Of a stretch of DNA of 64,000 nt, positions 20,827-33,284 are shown one piece after another. A model generated the notes under the pieces. The model was not told where the DNA came from. It did not search any database and saw only the letters and a list, made by a program, of their open reading frames with translations. The stretch's first letter is position 1; each line of letters opens with the position of its first letter. This DNA is from Athripsodes cinereus (Eukaryota > Arthropoda > Insecta > Trichoptera > Leptoceridae): NCBI GenBank assembly GCA_947579605.1, contig OX388313.1, forward strand, positions 744,001-808,000, given 5' to 3'. The position numbers were made by a program, and so were the translations under genes.

Positions 20827-21180
20827 ATGTTGATCCTAAATAATGTAAAGCGGCCATGGTTCCATAATTCCAAGTTTTCCAGGTCAGAGAGTGTCTCATT
20901 GACTCGCATGCGCTTTAATCACCACAGATTAGACAGTCATCTATTTAGGTTAGCTTTGGTCTCGTCCCCTTTTTGCGAGTGCGAGCTCGATGTGGAAACT
21001 CTGGACCATGTCTTCCTCTGTTGCCCAATAAGAGACTCTTACGACTTGTATTATGAGATAACTGAAGTCCAGTATCCGATCAACATGTCTTACCTCTTGC
21101 ACACTGATACCCTCTCTGTATACCTCAAGATTTTAAAATCCGTCAATTTTTTTTTATTATCTTACAAATTAATGCCTTAA
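20827..21180 (+). pseudogene. LINE ORF2 C-terminus (after RNase H domain)
   Basis: The frame encodes P-W-F-H-N-S-K-F-S-R, then R-M-R-F-N-H-H-R-L-D-S-H-L-F, then C-E-C-E-L-D-V-E-T-L-D-H-V-F-L-C-C-P. The CxCx6ETxxHxxxxC knuckle after an R.R..H..L..HL.R segment is the standard C-terminus of LINEs of the I, R1, Loa and Jockey type that carry RNase H. The frame stays open for 117 codons but is 5'-truncated. It is followed by an (AAT)n-like stretch at about 21269-21285. It is the only copy of this lineage here with an intact frame. Confidence 0.8.
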
Positions 21181-21189
21181 TATTGCGTG

Positions 21190-22060
21190 ATATCTTCTAA
21201 AAATATTGTACTTGGCACAAATCGTCCCTTATCGTCCCACAAGGGACGGGTTGCCGTAATCTTATAAATAATAATAATAAATAAATGTAAAGCGCCCTTG
21301 AAGGGATATTGTCACAGTACGGCGCTATGTAAATAGTCTTAATATTATTCTTACTAAATGGGCAACCTAGTGGAGACCTGAATATTTAGAAGATTAGAAG
21401 TAATATCAAATCCAATGGATCATGATCTATACCTACCACTGTTGGGGGTTAAAAAGCTCTATAAAAACTATTCAGTTATAAGCAATAAGATTGACTAATC
21501 TCTCACTGACACAGTTCACCAAAACTATGCCTTTCGTTATCTCTTAAAAGCAATGTTTTTTTTTTACTTAATGAATAGTATCAAAGTTTCACATATAATG
21601 ATAAAACTTCACGACAAATTTCTTTAAACATCGAAACTATTTTAAACTGATACTGTCTGAATTAACTCTGTGAATAAACTGTGTTTTCTGTCTAGCAAAA
21701 CAGGATGTACCTACCCTATAGCATTTGAGTTATACAACAAAATACATAATACATACAATTTAAAATATAAAACAGTGTAAGATCTATAATGACTCCACTA
21801 GTTCGCGCTATATTTATAGTTCACTGTCTCGTTAATACAAAAAAAAAAACAGCTCATTTGACTTTGACAGTGTTATAAAACAAAAATGTAGCACAAATAT
21901 TTGAGTCAGTATATTAAATTTTTTGATTGTTTATTAATCCTTTATAGCTGTTTTTAGAACACAAGCAGTAGGGAAATAAATGCCTTCTATGAGGGCTTAG
22001 ATCCCTTGAGCATGTTCCTGGGTAATACAATAATTGCATTTTTCTTATTTTCTTTTATTT
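21190..22060. other. No recognised gene
   Basis: After the LINE 3' end the DNA is AT-rich and unassigned. Confidence 0.4.
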
Positions 22061-22069
22061 TTTTATTTA

Positions 22070-22242
22070 AAAAAAGATATAGGTATCTGGGTTTTGTTAT
22101 AAACCCAAATACAACCTTATACACCTTTCACACTAAGCTAAAAGCTTGTGTCGTGAAAGTGGAGTTTGCCGGCACCTGGGATCGAACCACGGACCCCTTG
22201 ATCATGAGGCTGAGACTCTACCTCCAGGCTACCGACGAACTC
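22070..22242 (-). repeat. SINE-1, full-length copy
   Basis: Antisense order: AAACCCAAATACAACC, CTTTCACACTAAGCTAAAAG, GTTTGCCGGCACC, GGGATCGAACCACGGACC (B box), then GAGACTCTACCTCCAGGCTA and CCGACGAACTC (A-box region). Head and body intact. Confidence 0.85.
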
Positions 22243-22339
22243 GTAATTTATTCATTAATTATTATTATTACTGATAATAAGCCACTTCTTACAAGGATCA
22301 TTACAGCTAAAGGCCAATGCGATCTCAGAAGATAACTAA

Positions 22340-23010
22340 CAATACAAAATACCTTCAATTTCCCGTACAAACTCCGCATACGTCACTGCAAATATGTATC
22401 TAGCCAGACTATTAAATATTTGAACAATAATATGAAAACATCCGAAAATTTTCATTTTTTCTTTCGATCATATCTTCATTTTGCAGAGCTCGCTTACGAT
22501 ATTATATTTTAATAATTTGATACATTAATTGTCCTCAGTGAGTCTTGATTTTAAAACTCGTCTCAAAATAACTTATCATAATATTTTTAACATATTTTTT
22601 AAACATTATATTTTTTTTTTAGTTATTCCATACTTCATTTCAATGCTATAGTTGAATTTAAACAGGTGATTATACGAGGTGGTTATAATAGTATGATTTA
22701 AAATTCCACACGTTTTGTTTATATTAACAGCAGTGAGCTCATTGATCTGAAATTAGGTTAGTATAATAACTTTAAACAACAGTGTTCTCGTTTCTCCCAA
22801 TATATTGTTAATATTATGTATTGTGCTCTATGAATTGCAAGAAAACCAGAGAAAATTGTGACTACACTCATAAATAAATGTAAAAGGCTGAATGACTGAA
22901 AAAAATCGTGATATGGAGAACGCACCAGAGGACGAAGAGCAACCTAATGGATACACTATATTTTTTTTAAATTTACTGATCTCTAATACTTTAAAATAAA
23001 ATACTATACC
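22340..23010. other. No recognised gene
   Basis: AT-rich DNA; a partial family G scrap (ATTACAGCTAAAGGCCAATG, CGATCTCAG) lies just before it at 22270-22335. Confidence 0.4.
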
Positions 23011-23014
23011 TATC

Positions 23015-23420
23015 TACTATACTATCCCCTCACGCCGTTTCCCAGGTGGGGTAGGCAGAGAGAACGGAACGCCATGTAGATCTATCCTTGCATACTTCTT
23101 TCGCTTCCTTTACATTCATCCAGATTCTCATACATGCACGCCGATTTCTCTTACTCAACACGAGACCGTCTTTAAGAATTTGATCCACGTGATCAAACCA
23201 CGTAGTTCTTGGACGTCCGCGCTTCCTCACACCCCCTCTTTCGGGTAAATACATCCTCTTCGTCATCCTTTCATTGCGCATTCGCTCAACATGTCCAAAC
23301 CATCTTAATTTGTTTACACGCATTCTGTCCACAACACTTCTCTCACATACGCTCATTCTCCTGATATCCTCATTCTTCACTCTATCTCGCAACGTTTTAC
23401 CAACCATTCTTCTAGTGAGA
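23015..23420 (-). pseudogene. HVERM-lineage LINE, C-terminal end (open frame 23030-23407)
   Basis: The 125-codon frame reads K-T-L-R-D-R-V-K-N-E-D-I-R-R-M, L-R-W-F-G-H-V-E-R-M, G-V-R-K-R-G-R-P-R-T-T-W, N-R-R-A-C-M and K-D-R-S-T-W-R-S-V-L-S-A-Y-P. This is the post-RT region of a non-LTR retrotransposon; the RT and endonuclease domains are absent. The frame ends at GGAAACGGCGTGAGG, whose GTGAGGGTATAG tail matches the family A 3' end. About 88% identical in protein (roughly 15 differences in 125) to the copy at 49395-49772, so both are fairly recent. Confidence 0.88.
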
Positions 23421-23424
23421 AAAA

Positions 23425-24030
23425 TAAAATCGATGGGATTAAATCATTCAAGAGCAATTCTAGTACAGTATGACGCTCAATAATGAGTTTTCTTTTGATA
23501 GAGATCCATTAAACGGTCCATGATTTTTATGTAAATTATACAAAATTACATAGTAACATAGGTATCTAAGATTGTGTATCACTTTTTGGCACCACTGACT
23601 AAGGTAAAATTTTACTCTCAAACAAGCGACACCCTATTAGGATTTGTTTTTGACTGGAAAATTTCAAAGAACCACCTTGAAATTGTAACCTTTGAATAAC
23701 AACGTGTCAATAAACTTTTGTCAAATAGTCATTTTGAACCATAGACTTATTGGACTGGTTTGACAGTACAAGTTTGTTTAAAAATTACTTTTCAAAATCA
23801 ATAGTTAATAATAGTAATAATACAACGCTGTGAACTCCATAACAATAAGACGGTACCTAATGATCTATTTCCGACTAATGCTGAAATATAGGACACCCTT
23901 ATACCTGAACACTGAACACCCATAACAATTCTTTAACAATAAAAAAACAATGAATGTCCTTCAATTCTGAAACACAAAATATATGATGTAGTATGTATCT
24001 ATATGAACATAATATAAACAAACTGTGGTG
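23425..24030. other. No recognised gene
   Basis: AT-rich intronic-type DNA with no recognised repeat. Confidence 0.4.
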
Positions 24031-24034
24031 ATGT

Positions 24035-24180
24035 TCTTCGTGGTTAGATGGAAGAAATCACTAGATAGTGATAATCTCGCCACTGCATATCATCACATTT
24101 TTTCTAATGTATACTGCTCTGTTTATTTTGTTATATGAATAATGATGTGCAAGAAGAATAAAATAAATAAATAAATAAAA
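24035..24180 (+). repeat. Family D repeat with (AAAT)n tail
   Basis: GATGGAAGAAATCACTAGAT, AGTGATAATCTCGCCACTGC and ATGATGTGCAAGAAG, ending in repeated AAATAAAT. Relatives lie at 9600-9725 (antisense) and 55440-55590 (antisense). It looks like a LINE 3' end. Confidence 0.7.
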
Positions 24181-24241
24181 GGTGGATTTCTAATATACGA
24201 ATATGTACCATCAATATTCTGAATCAACATTTATTATACTT

Positions 24242-24672
24242 TTATAAATGCATTTGCAACGAGAGACTCGAGGGAGATATATACCTACGTACCTTTTTGA
24301 ACGAAATAATTAGAGTGCGCTGCGATAACCAAGCACCACTGGAAGAGGAGATCCGCAAACGCAGACTCAGATGGTTTGGACACGTGTACTGAATGGCTCC
24401 TACAAGACTGCCATACCGGGCCCTCTGGAAACAGAGACCACCGGAGTGGAAAACAAATAGAAGAGCTCCGAGAAAAACATGGCTGAAACACATCGAGTCC
24501 GACCTTCTCCACAAACGACTGAAGCCCGAGGATGCAAAGAGCATTGCCGCTGACAGGAAGAGCTGGTCAGAACTGGTTCAAGACCCACGGGGGGCACCCA
24601 CTGCCGCATATAGGCTCCGTCCACGTGAACGACCTTATGCAGCAAGGGCTCCATAAGTAAGTAAGTAACTAC
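24242..24672 (+). pseudogene. LINE C-terminal end with (TAAG)n tail
   Basis: The frame includes R-R-L-R-W-F-G-H-V, then R-A-L-W-K-Q-R-P-P-E-W-K, R-A-P-R-K-T-W-L-K-H-I-E, L-K-P-E-D-A-K-S-I-A-A-D-R-K-S-W and a stop at about 24653. It is followed by TAAGTAAGTAAGTAA. A stop breaks the frame near 24391, just after the HV block. This is a separate lineage from the HVERM and HVLRM copies. Confidence 0.8.
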
Positions 24673-24888
24673 CTTTTTGAACCAATGCTCGTTTAAGACT
24701 GATTGACATGAAAGATGACATTATATTGGTCGCATTAACATTTTATCTTTGAATTTCCAGTCTATATTAAAAGTCATTGTTTTGAACACATAAAACATAT
24801 TATTATTTGCTAAAACTGGTAATATCAATTCTATAAATTTTCTTGTTATTCAATGCCATTGAATTCATTATTTATAGGTAAATATTAA

Positions 24889-25498
24889 GGCCCGAAATTA
24901 CAATCAGTAGCTTATCGTGGAGCTTTGGTGAGGAGGCTTAAAAGTTAAGTCGAGCTTACTGCTCACACGAGAATTTCAATCAATATTCGACTACGACTTG
25001 ACTAAGCCGCAAATATGGTTAAGTTGGTAGCCCTACTAGTTGTTTTATCGTGATTTTGTCTATGCATTAACCTCACATCTGTCATGTTAACGGCGACGCG
25101 CGCCATTTTTCGTGTTGTTGTTTTGATTTCGTGAAGTTCTTGGATTATTTCGTTACAGACGAAACAGGGTCAGTAACGAAAAAATCCAAATAGAAGCGCA
25201 AATGAAACAACCTTAGCAACAACAAACAAAAAACGTAATGAAAACGCGAACATATGACATTAATGTCAGTTTGTTCTTATTGTTACTAGTGGCGCCTCCT
25301 GGTGATGAAAAAATTAACTGAGTTTAAGCAAGCTTAACGTTGTTGAGGACACCCCCGGGTATTCCTTAACTTAAGGAGTAGGCTAAGCCGCAAATTCGTG
25401 CTAAGGAGACATTGTAATTCGCGTAATTTTGAAAAGCGAAGCTTTATGTGTTCCTTAAGGTTAAGGAGGATCTTAAGCCTGCATTGTAATTTTGGGCC
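24889..25498. mobile_element. PIF/Harbinger-like non-autonomous transposon
   Basis: Left end GGCCCGAAATTACAAT and right end ATTGTAATTTTGGGCC are inverted repeats. TAA flanks both sides (24886-24888 and 25499-25501), the 3-bp duplication used by PIF/Harbinger elements. Subterminal regions repeat CTTAAG/TTAAGGAG words. The interior (GGCGACGCGCGCCATTTTTC near 25090) is GC-richer. No transposase ORF. Confidence 0.75.
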
Positions 25499-25504
25499 TA
25501 AATA

Positions 25505-25810
25505 CATATAATTTTTGTTTGCTCAGACACATTTCAATAGCAACAAGGCAAAAAATACAGCAGTGTTCACAAAAATTTAAATCATTAGATACTAGCTTTT
25601 ATAAGCCTATTTTGGTCAGGAAATAAAAAGAATTAATAAATTTAGCAATTGTAGATTATAATGTATAATAAGTACTTTCCTTAGAAATAGACAAATTTGA
25701 GGAAATTGTTTAAAAATTGCCAACAGTTCTATCTATGTTCTATCATAATCTCAACAAAACATTCTATTTCAATTGAAATTTGATAAACTAATATTTCAGC
25801 TGAAAACCTG
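25505..25810. other. No recognised feature
   Basis: AT-rich; nothing recognised. Confidence 0.4.
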
Positions 25811-25814
25811 CCCA

Positions 25815-25955
25815 AACTTGGGTTAGTAGGAAGAGATCGCGCCTTTTGCGTTAAACTCGCCCTCTTATTGATTGTATTAAATTTGAATGTATACCTTTTA
25901 TGTAATTGTTTGTAATCAATGTACAGTAAAGAATGAATAAATAAAAAAATAAAAA
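25815..25955 (+). repeat. Family B repeat (sense)
   Basis: TTGGGTTAGTAGGAAGAGAT, GCGTTAAACTCGCCCTC and CAATGTACAGTAAAGAATGA, ending in AATAAATAAAAAAATAAA. Confidence 0.8.
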
Positions 25956-26149
25956 CAAAGGATGAAACTTCGTATAGAGTGTATTGTTTTTTCTCGATCT
26001 TGACTTATTAGTCTTGTGAAACAGGTTATAAATCAATTAAATGAAATTAAATAATTTGTTCATGTCTACATTTTCAACATCATTTTAATGACATCATCAC
26101 CAGAATAGAGACTTTCCTTTAATTCTGGTGTCTCTTTCTGATGGTTTGT

Positions 26150-26280
26150 TTTTTTGTACGCTATTATATGTCTCTCTTTTGTTTCTTTAATTTATTTAGT
26201 TCTTTTTCTATTGAGATCATTTTGGCCAAAAGCTGTTGTGATCTCAGTCCAGGGTGACATATAATTTTAAAGTAATAATA
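26150..26280 (-). repeat. Family G repeat (antisense)
   Basis: GAGATCATTTTGGCCAAAAG, CTGTTGTGATCTCAGTCCAG, then AATAATAATAATA; matches 1460-1620 in the opposite orientation. Confidence 0.55.
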
Positions 26281-26524
26281 ATAATATTTACGAATGGGGA
26301 CAAATATTTATTATTTCATGAAAAATGAATTGGATGACTCACGCATACTTTACTATAGTATCCGCTCCACATAGAAGAATTCGCTTCATAATTAGAAATA
26401 TGTAAACATTACATAACTTAGCTACGGAGGTCTATTTTAGCAATGTTTATCGCTTAACATTTTCCATTTAATTATGTTAGTAGCGTTTCAGATTCATATA
26501 GTGTATTCTAATGTTTAAAAAGTC

Positions 26525-26670
26525 TTAAATATTTTATTTATTTATTCATTCTTTACTGTACATTGATTGCATACAATTTCATTGAAGGCATACATTCAAA
26601 ATAAATACAATCAATATACAGAGGGCGAGTTTATCGCAAAGGTGCGATCTTTTCCAACTAACCCAAACAT
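26525..26670 (-). repeat. Family B repeat (antisense)
   Basis: TTATTCATTCTTTACTGTAC...ATATACAGAGGGCGAG and GTGCGATCTTTTCCAACTAA. Confidence 0.8.
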
Positions 26671-27039
26671 TATTATGTAAATTATTAATCAATGAAATAA
26701 AGGACGCATTTTTTGGTTGTTGTATTTGTCTTGACTAACTCATTTGATTGAATTTCGAAATCAGGCAGACTATAAATCTAATATATTTGATTAAATTTAT
26801 TGTATCAGCATTAACTTTGTAACACTTCATTTTAATTTATATGAAAAATGAATAATATTTTTTTATATAATTCTTATCATTATAATGTCTATTCGGAGTT
26901 CGCAAAACTGGTCATCTGTTAGATAATATTAAAAAAATTCATATACTTACTATTTTCATGAATCTGAAACTATTAGGTTGTACCTATATGTAGGCTCTGG
27001 TTTATATGATTTTGATATTTGATCCTTGAACATTTATAT

Positions 27040-27240
27040 TTTCTTAGCCATTCTCATGTCCTCGTTCATTCTTTCCTCGTGCCAGACCACAGTTGTAGCT
27101 TATTCACTTTCATTTTTGTTCTTAGATTTAATTCCACACTCTTCGCATATGATGCTATCACTCTATCTCTTAGACTTTTACAACACATTCTTCTCAATGA
27201 TCGCATTTATACCATTCTCATCCTTCTTTAGGCGCGTCCA
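27040..27240 (-). pseudogene. HVERM-lineage LINE, old copy
   Basis: On the - strand AGAAGAATGTGTTGTAAAAG, TCTAAGAGATAGAGTGATAG and AGAGTGTGGAATTAAATCTA align with the K-T-L-R-D-R-V...C-E-R-S-V-V-D-R-M segment. It extends slightly further 5' (W-T-R-L-K-K-D) than the two best copies. Heavily mutated. Confidence 0.6.
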
Positions 27241-27379
27241 AGTATTTCTCGCGTACATCATTAGCCTTGATTTCATATATTTATTCTCTCTTTTAAAACT
27301 GCATAACTATAATATTACATTTTCGACTTTTCCTTCTTACGTAAAAGAGAGTAATAAAAAAATGTATTTTTAGCAATTC

Positions 27380-28125
27380 AAATCCTTACGTCATTTTGTA
27401 AAGAGATCGAGTTCGAGTATTTCAGCTGAATATATTTTGTTCGACATGCAATGCTCTAGACCACGTTGCATATCGTGTTCGAATTTACAGCTCAATACAG
27501 ATTTTATACGAGTTTAAAATTATAGATACTCGTAGAACCATTTGCAGTCAGCTGTGTGTAGAATAGCGGTTTGTTGTATGAAATTATTTTAAGAAGATGA
27601 TCTTACCTACTGCAAATAGCTTTATATTATCGTAATAATATTATTATATTTAATAGCATTACAACTTTATTATTTGTTTATTCATCAACCTGCTACAGAA
27701 TTTTGAACTTTATTGCACTTTAACAGTTCAAGTATGAAAGTTCATTGTGGCATATCAAATGTTTGGCCGTTGAATATCTAATACCGAATACCAATATATT
27801 ATATTGTAACTTACAATATTTCATTGTGTCTAGTTTGTGCGAGATTCAACATTCTGCCTGTATGCATGCATGTAAGTATTACATATTATGCCGTAGCTAA
27901 TTTGAATAATATAATCATTAGTATATTATGACCAAACCTACAACATTATGAACATTTAAAATAATGAAGTAAAACGAAATCAACTTAAAGAAAATTGAAT
28001 CTTCAATCAAAATACACAAAAAAAAATTGGATCAGAATATTATCCTTATACGTATTTGAGATTAGTCAACTACATGAGTTGTTCTCTACTCTAATGTTCT
28101 CTTACTAAAGAGTAGTCAACTACAA
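27380..28125. other. No recognised gene
   Basis: AT-rich; nothing recognised. Confidence 0.4.
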
Positions 28126-28129
28126 TATC

Positions 28130-28330
28130 AAATAACTGCAAGAAAAAGTTGGAAGACCCAGACTGAGGTGGAAGGACGGAAGTTAGAAAGGATGCGGTGT
28201 AGCTTCTCCAGGTAGGAAATGGGAAGTCGGCCACTGAGGACAGGAGGGGCTGGAGGCGTATGTTGCAGGAGGCCAAGGCTCGATATGGGCTGTAGCGCCA
28301 TCGGGGAGAGAGAGAGAGATAGAGAGTCAA
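28130..28330 (+). pseudogene. LINE C-terminal scrap with (GA)n tail
   Basis: The + strand encodes V-G-R-P-R-L-R-W-K-D-G, a frameshift, then R-R-G-W-R-R-M-L-Q-E-A-K-A-R-Y-G-L and a stop, followed by GAGAGAGAGAGA. GRP.LRW.D and WR....AKA..GL are typical LINE terminal motifs. A tiny V-G-R-P-K-L-R-W scrap is nearby at about 28783-28815. Confidence 0.65.
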
Positions 28331-28869
28331 CCACTAATAATTTTTAAAGGTTACTTTTGAAACGTGGAAAAATATCGATTTATGAGTGCGCAATGAAAGA
28401 AACAATAATGAATTAAATGAATGAAACCAACAATGCTGATATGAAACCTACATAGATTACGTAAATGAAAGGAAAGTGACCTATTTTTACCAACAGATGG
28501 CAATCAGTACAATATGTTCACCATGCACACGCAGTCGTAGAATCAATATATGTAAGTAGGTATATCATAGTTTGACAGCATAATATGGATCGAGTCTGTC
28601 TAATTTAGATTTGTCTAGTCTTGTGTACGTGTGTTCTCTATCTATGGGAGGAGGAATTACTCACTACTGTTTTAGCCTGTGAAGCTATAGTTACGATGTT
28701 AGTCGAGTTAAAAAGTTTTTGGGAAATAACGCTACACTCGATTTTATCACGTTTTATGTCAATTCGAGTTGCAATTGCATGGCGGGTTGGCAGACCGAAG
28801 CTTCGCTGGATGAGACAGTACAGTCCATTCGTAAATATTTATGGACAGCGTAGCCTCGGATAGAATTTT

Positions 28870-29855
28870 AGAAAGAAATGGTGACTGATTCTGCGGAAAG
28901 CCAAGACCCGTCAAGTTCACAAAGGCATTTTGACTTTTATTTATTTCTTAATAAATTAAAATTTACCTACATACTTTATTGATGCTGCCCAACTAGGTAG
29001 ATTCTGTACTAGGTAAACATCTCACAAACATATCAATCATAATTATACCAACATATACACAATTACAAAAAGCATTCATCTCCTATACATATACACAATC
29101 ACATTCATAACAAGCAAAAATTGCACTGTAAGCTGTCCATACATGAAATAATACACAAACAAACCATTTCTCCATAAAAAAAAACAACATAAATTATTAG
29201 TGGATCTTTTATATAACGTTTAAAAAATAGCACTTGTTTTGTAATATGTAAAATGAAAAAGATCTAGTTTTATCAAAATCAATGTCAGTTTTGGTGTAGA
29301 GAATTTTCCCAAAATTAAATTACAATAAGCTAAATCATTTCAAAGTTGGATGGCCTGGTTAAATACAGCTGACAAGTACTACAACAGATTCAATAATAAT
29401 AGACAATAGCTATTAGATAGATTGGGTCATTTGATAGATTTGCGTGCCCTACATTTATATGCTGAGCTTCGCTGTGAAGTTTACATTATACAGACCCGCC
29501 TACTTTTTATTAAATTGTTTATCATTAGCTTTATATTTAGAGTATATTCTATGAATAATTTTATTTCATCATTCTCGCTTCTATTGTCTTCTAGGTTTGT
29601 TTACAATACTTTGTTTTGTTTAGGATTTAACAGGAGATTAAGTCATTACAATATTTTTGATCTCTGACGCCGATATGTCAGAAGCCAATAGCAATGAATC
29701 CGTATTCCCGATTTAACGCAGTGCTTCATTCTTGTCTTAAAATATCAATGAAATAATAACAATAATATGGAATCAACTCTGACTTGGCACGAACTTCACA
29801 ATAGACTTACTAATTAGTGAACCGTGGATAGTAGGTATGTTGTTAAGCATTTTTA
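28870..29855. other. No recognised gene
   Basis: AT-rich DNA with TACCTA words; nothing recognised. Confidence 0.4.
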
Positions 29856-29860
29856 TATTG

Positions 29861-30150
29861 CTGGATGTGAGCCTCCTTAAAACTCTTTAACGAACTTCGA
29901 TCTCCAGCTAAAACAGACTGTTCTTTAACCATAATCTGAATACTGTCATCAGCCCATCTTTGTTGAGGTCATCTGCGCCTCATTTGTCCTTCCACAGTCT
30001 CCATTCCAGAATTTTGGAGATTTTTCTTCTATTCTCCTACTATATGACCAGCACATTGCCATTTAAGCTTTATCCACAATATTGATGACTTTTGTCTTTT
30101 GTTCAATGCTTTCATTCTTTCTTTGGTCTCCAGCTAATACCCAGCATCTG
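29861..30150 (-). pseudogene. LINE C-terminal fragment, old
   Basis: The - strand gives, across frameshifts, Q-Q-R-W-A-D-D-S-I, then L-A-G-D-R-S-S-L-K-S-F-K-E-A-H-I-Q. This matches the RRW.DD......W...A.DR..W..L.EAY.Q ending of another LINE lineage. An earlier part holds a degraded M-C-W-S (from AGHV-like) block. Confidence 0.55.
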
Positions 30151-30159
30151 TCTATACAC

Positions 30160-31290
30160 TCTTTAAAATCCAATAATACCTTAAACATTTTCGCATTAAG
30201 TAATCAATTTCAATTATACTTAAATTGGCTCAAATGTGCAAAATCCATCAGATGATTGCAAAGTATACAACTCTGAATCATTCCTATATTCGCAATCGGT
30301 TGCACTTCGTGGAAATCAGCGTGAGTTGTGTCTTGTGCGATATAATCTTACATTCATTCTTTTGTCTCGATGACTTCATTTTATGACTTTTATCTCAACT
30401 CAACGAACATGTAAATATACGTGCTCGGTCAAATCTATGAATAGATACTTAGTATAGGTAGCTCTTTTCTTTAATCTGATTACCAAATAAAGCTATCTGC
30501 AATACAAAGTACGTACAAGCTGTAAATAGTTACCATGTAATACAATATTATTGAACAAAATGAATCTATTTCTATTACAGAAGCTATGTCTATAAAATGT
30601 TGATTATTATGTTTACAACCATTTTGACCGATAAATAGTTTATTGCTAGTGTGATGGACACACAATTATTTCTTATCAAGAATCATAATAACGTTGATCA
30701 GTGGCGCGTCTGAAGTTTCATTTTGAGTAGGCCCACACTCAATAATTTGTAGGTATAAAAAAGTAATTGAATAAATATTAAGTATAGGTTAGATATGAAA
30801 ACAAAAGGTTTCCATTTCACCTTAAGATATTTTACAATAACAAAACACATAAAATTTGACTCATATTAATATCATAGCGGTCACCAATCCAAGAACTAAC
30901 AACACTCAATGTTACCTCAACTTAAGTGATCGAACGAGAGCCAGTGCATACAACTCTCTATGATCTTTGGTGCAAGCCCAGTTTATGGCTTTTCCGTGCT
31001 ACCAAGTGCCTTGAGTAACAAATGTTTAAACAGAGAGAGCGCTGTCGAATACTGGACGTTAAAAGCGACGAACAAGACTGTTGTGAAACAATTAATGATA
31101 TAGAACATTTCTGTTGCACGTATTCAGATCCGTTTTTTTGCTTGTATGGAAGACACGCTACTGATGTTGATAATATGTATTTATTTTGATTTTTTACAAA
31201 TCTTTCGTTCTTTAGCACAACCTACTTTAGTAACCAACCAGCGCAACCTAATTGACAACTAAAAATGCTATCATATTTTCTTTACCTCTG
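30160..31290. other. No recognised gene; possible solo hAT end near 30700
   Basis: CAGTGGCGCGTCTGAAG at about 30700 resembles a hAT terminal repeat but no partner end with a matching 8-bp flank was found. The rest is unassigned. Confidence 0.35.
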
Positions 31291-31299
31291 ATATTTTTT

Positions 31300-31405
31300 A
31301 AAGTTAAATCTGGGTTTGTAAAAAACTCAGACATATTTAAAAACCTTCGCAGTAAGCAATATGCTTGTATCGTGTAGATGGAGTAGGTCGGCAACGGGAC
31401 AAATG
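31300..31405 (-). repeat. SINE-1, diverged copy
   Basis: CTGGGTTTGTAAAAAACTCA, TCGTGTAGATGGAGTAGGTC and GGCAACGGG follow the antisense SINE-1 order. Confidence 0.5.
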
Positions 31406-31544
31406 CATAGATGGAAATTTATGCACTTGTTGGTTCTGGATTTGGAATTATGTATAAGTCAAATTTGAATTTGTGATATTTTCCATGCCAGAATTTTACA
31501 ACTAGACTATGTAGACGTAGACCAATGTAAAGGACGGAAAATTA

Positions 31545-31670
31545 TGAAATTTCTTAATCCAATGACCAGGAAAGCATGCAAAAATTGCATGAATGGGATG
31601 GAAGCAAAAAGCATTAGCAAAAACAGGAGTAAGTGGCGCTCGATCCTTTCTGTCTATTGTGCGAGGTAAT
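31545..31670 (+). pseudogene. HVERM-lineage LINE scrap
   Basis: Frame R-K-A-C-K-N-C-M-N-G-M-E-A-K, then R-S-K-W-R-S-I-L-S-V-Y matches the R-R-A-C-M...R-S-T-W-R-S-V-L-S-A-Y end of 23030-23407. Confidence 0.7.
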
Positions 31671-31699
31671 CAGCATGACAGGAGATATATCTATAGATG

Positions 31700-31815
31700 T
31701 ATTTATTATCATCTTAAAAATTACATCCTGCTCTGAGACCATAACAAATTTGACCAAGGCGATCACAGCAGGAAAAAAAAACAAAGCAAAATCCAAAAGA
31801 CATCATCGAAAAGAC
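31700..31815 (+). repeat. Family G repeat
   Basis: CTCTGAGACCATAACAAATT, TGACCAAGGCGATCACAGCA, then an A-rich tail ending AAAAGACATCATC. Confidence 0.65.
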
Positions 31816-31819
31816 AATC

Positions 31820-33280
31820 AAATGTTCTCGTATGTGTTATCAATAAATTATTTATCCATACTCATTATCTTCTGAAGGCAAAATTTATCCAACTATGACT
31901 ACTCCAAACAGTGCCAGATAAACTTGGTAAGCAGATTATTGTGTGTGAATATAGTAACAATCAATCTCTCCCTATCTATAAAAGCCACAGTTGACATTCT
32001 ATTATAAAAATAATTTATTGTTTACAACGGAAGAACCTATCGTGATAAAGCTAATGAACTATTTTTACGTACATTGAGTAAGTATTTTATTCTGTATTGA
32101 TAATACGTTCGGAAACAATAATGAAAGTGTTGATAATTGGGTTCATGTTGATAAATAATTTGAACTCGTTTCACATATTACAATATGTCTATGAAATGGG
32201 TTTATCTGTATTTTATTTCTTGTCCAACTAGTTTCTAACTTGAAATTGAGAATAAATTGTGAAGGTTATCAAAAATTCCACCTGAATCAATACTCACTTA
32301 TTTCCAATGGCCGAACACTCTTCATAGAATCTTAATGGATCTCCAAGCCTTTCGATCTTGGGTTCTGAATTACCATTCAGTCGTTATTATTCAGGTCTTT
32401 CAGATCTTAGTTGAATTTGTCTTAGATAATCCAACGTTCATCCATTCATCTAATGGTCTTTAATATCAGCGATTCATTCACATAATTGTTTTCCTGCCTT
32501 TACTACCAAAACCTAATTATTCATTGTCATCAAAATAGTTTACCCTATCAATAAAATGACGATAATATAAATTTTAGTTTGTTTTGATTTTTATTAAATT
32601 TATAGATCTTTTTCTCGTTTTTTTCTTCTTCTCTGCTTTATATATCCAGGAACATTAAATAAAACATTTTGAATTCAAATTCCAAAGTTCTTTGCTATGT
32701 CATAAGGTCAAAGATGAGTAGGTACCGATGCGTATAAAATTTTGATTTTGTATTCCAATCATGTGTGTATTGTATAAATGATTACAATGTTTCCCCATAA
32801 GCAACAACGTCCTGCTACGACACCTATGACCTCAGACAACGATATATTCATGATGTTATTAAAACTATTGTTATTATAATATGAACCAATACTGGCGTAC
32901 CGCATGGTTGTTCCGCCGACCCCTATGACCTGTGAGAGAATCTACATACTACCAAAATTTCACGGGGCTCGGAACGCACCGACAAGATCTATAATAATTA
33001 TTATGAATAACATAGAACAATAGAACCAGAAGTCACTTTAATTCATGTAGATCGTTTGTTATTGATCGTATTTATTATTAATATTATTTTTATTTATTAA
33101 AATTTATTTGCAATTATTTTAAGACAGCGTTGCATTGAGAGAAGAGGTGAAGGTAGATTATATACCATGTTATGTCACAGATAACCTTTGACTGACTCTG
33201 TGGGTACTCTTTAGTCTGTTTAAGACTTTTGTGAACCTTGAATCTCTTCCATTTGGCAGAAATTATTAAAACTTCGTAGT
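31820..33280. other. No recognised gene
   Basis: AT-rich. A patch at 32335-32480 (GGATCTCCAAGCCTTTCGAT) is somewhat GC-richer and may be an old repeat, but no domain was recognised. Confidence 0.4.
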
Positions 33281-33284
33281 TTAT

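Noticed and set aside
27026..27373. 115-codon open frame on the + strand
   Set aside because: It is antisense to a decayed HVERM-lineage LINE at 27040-27240.
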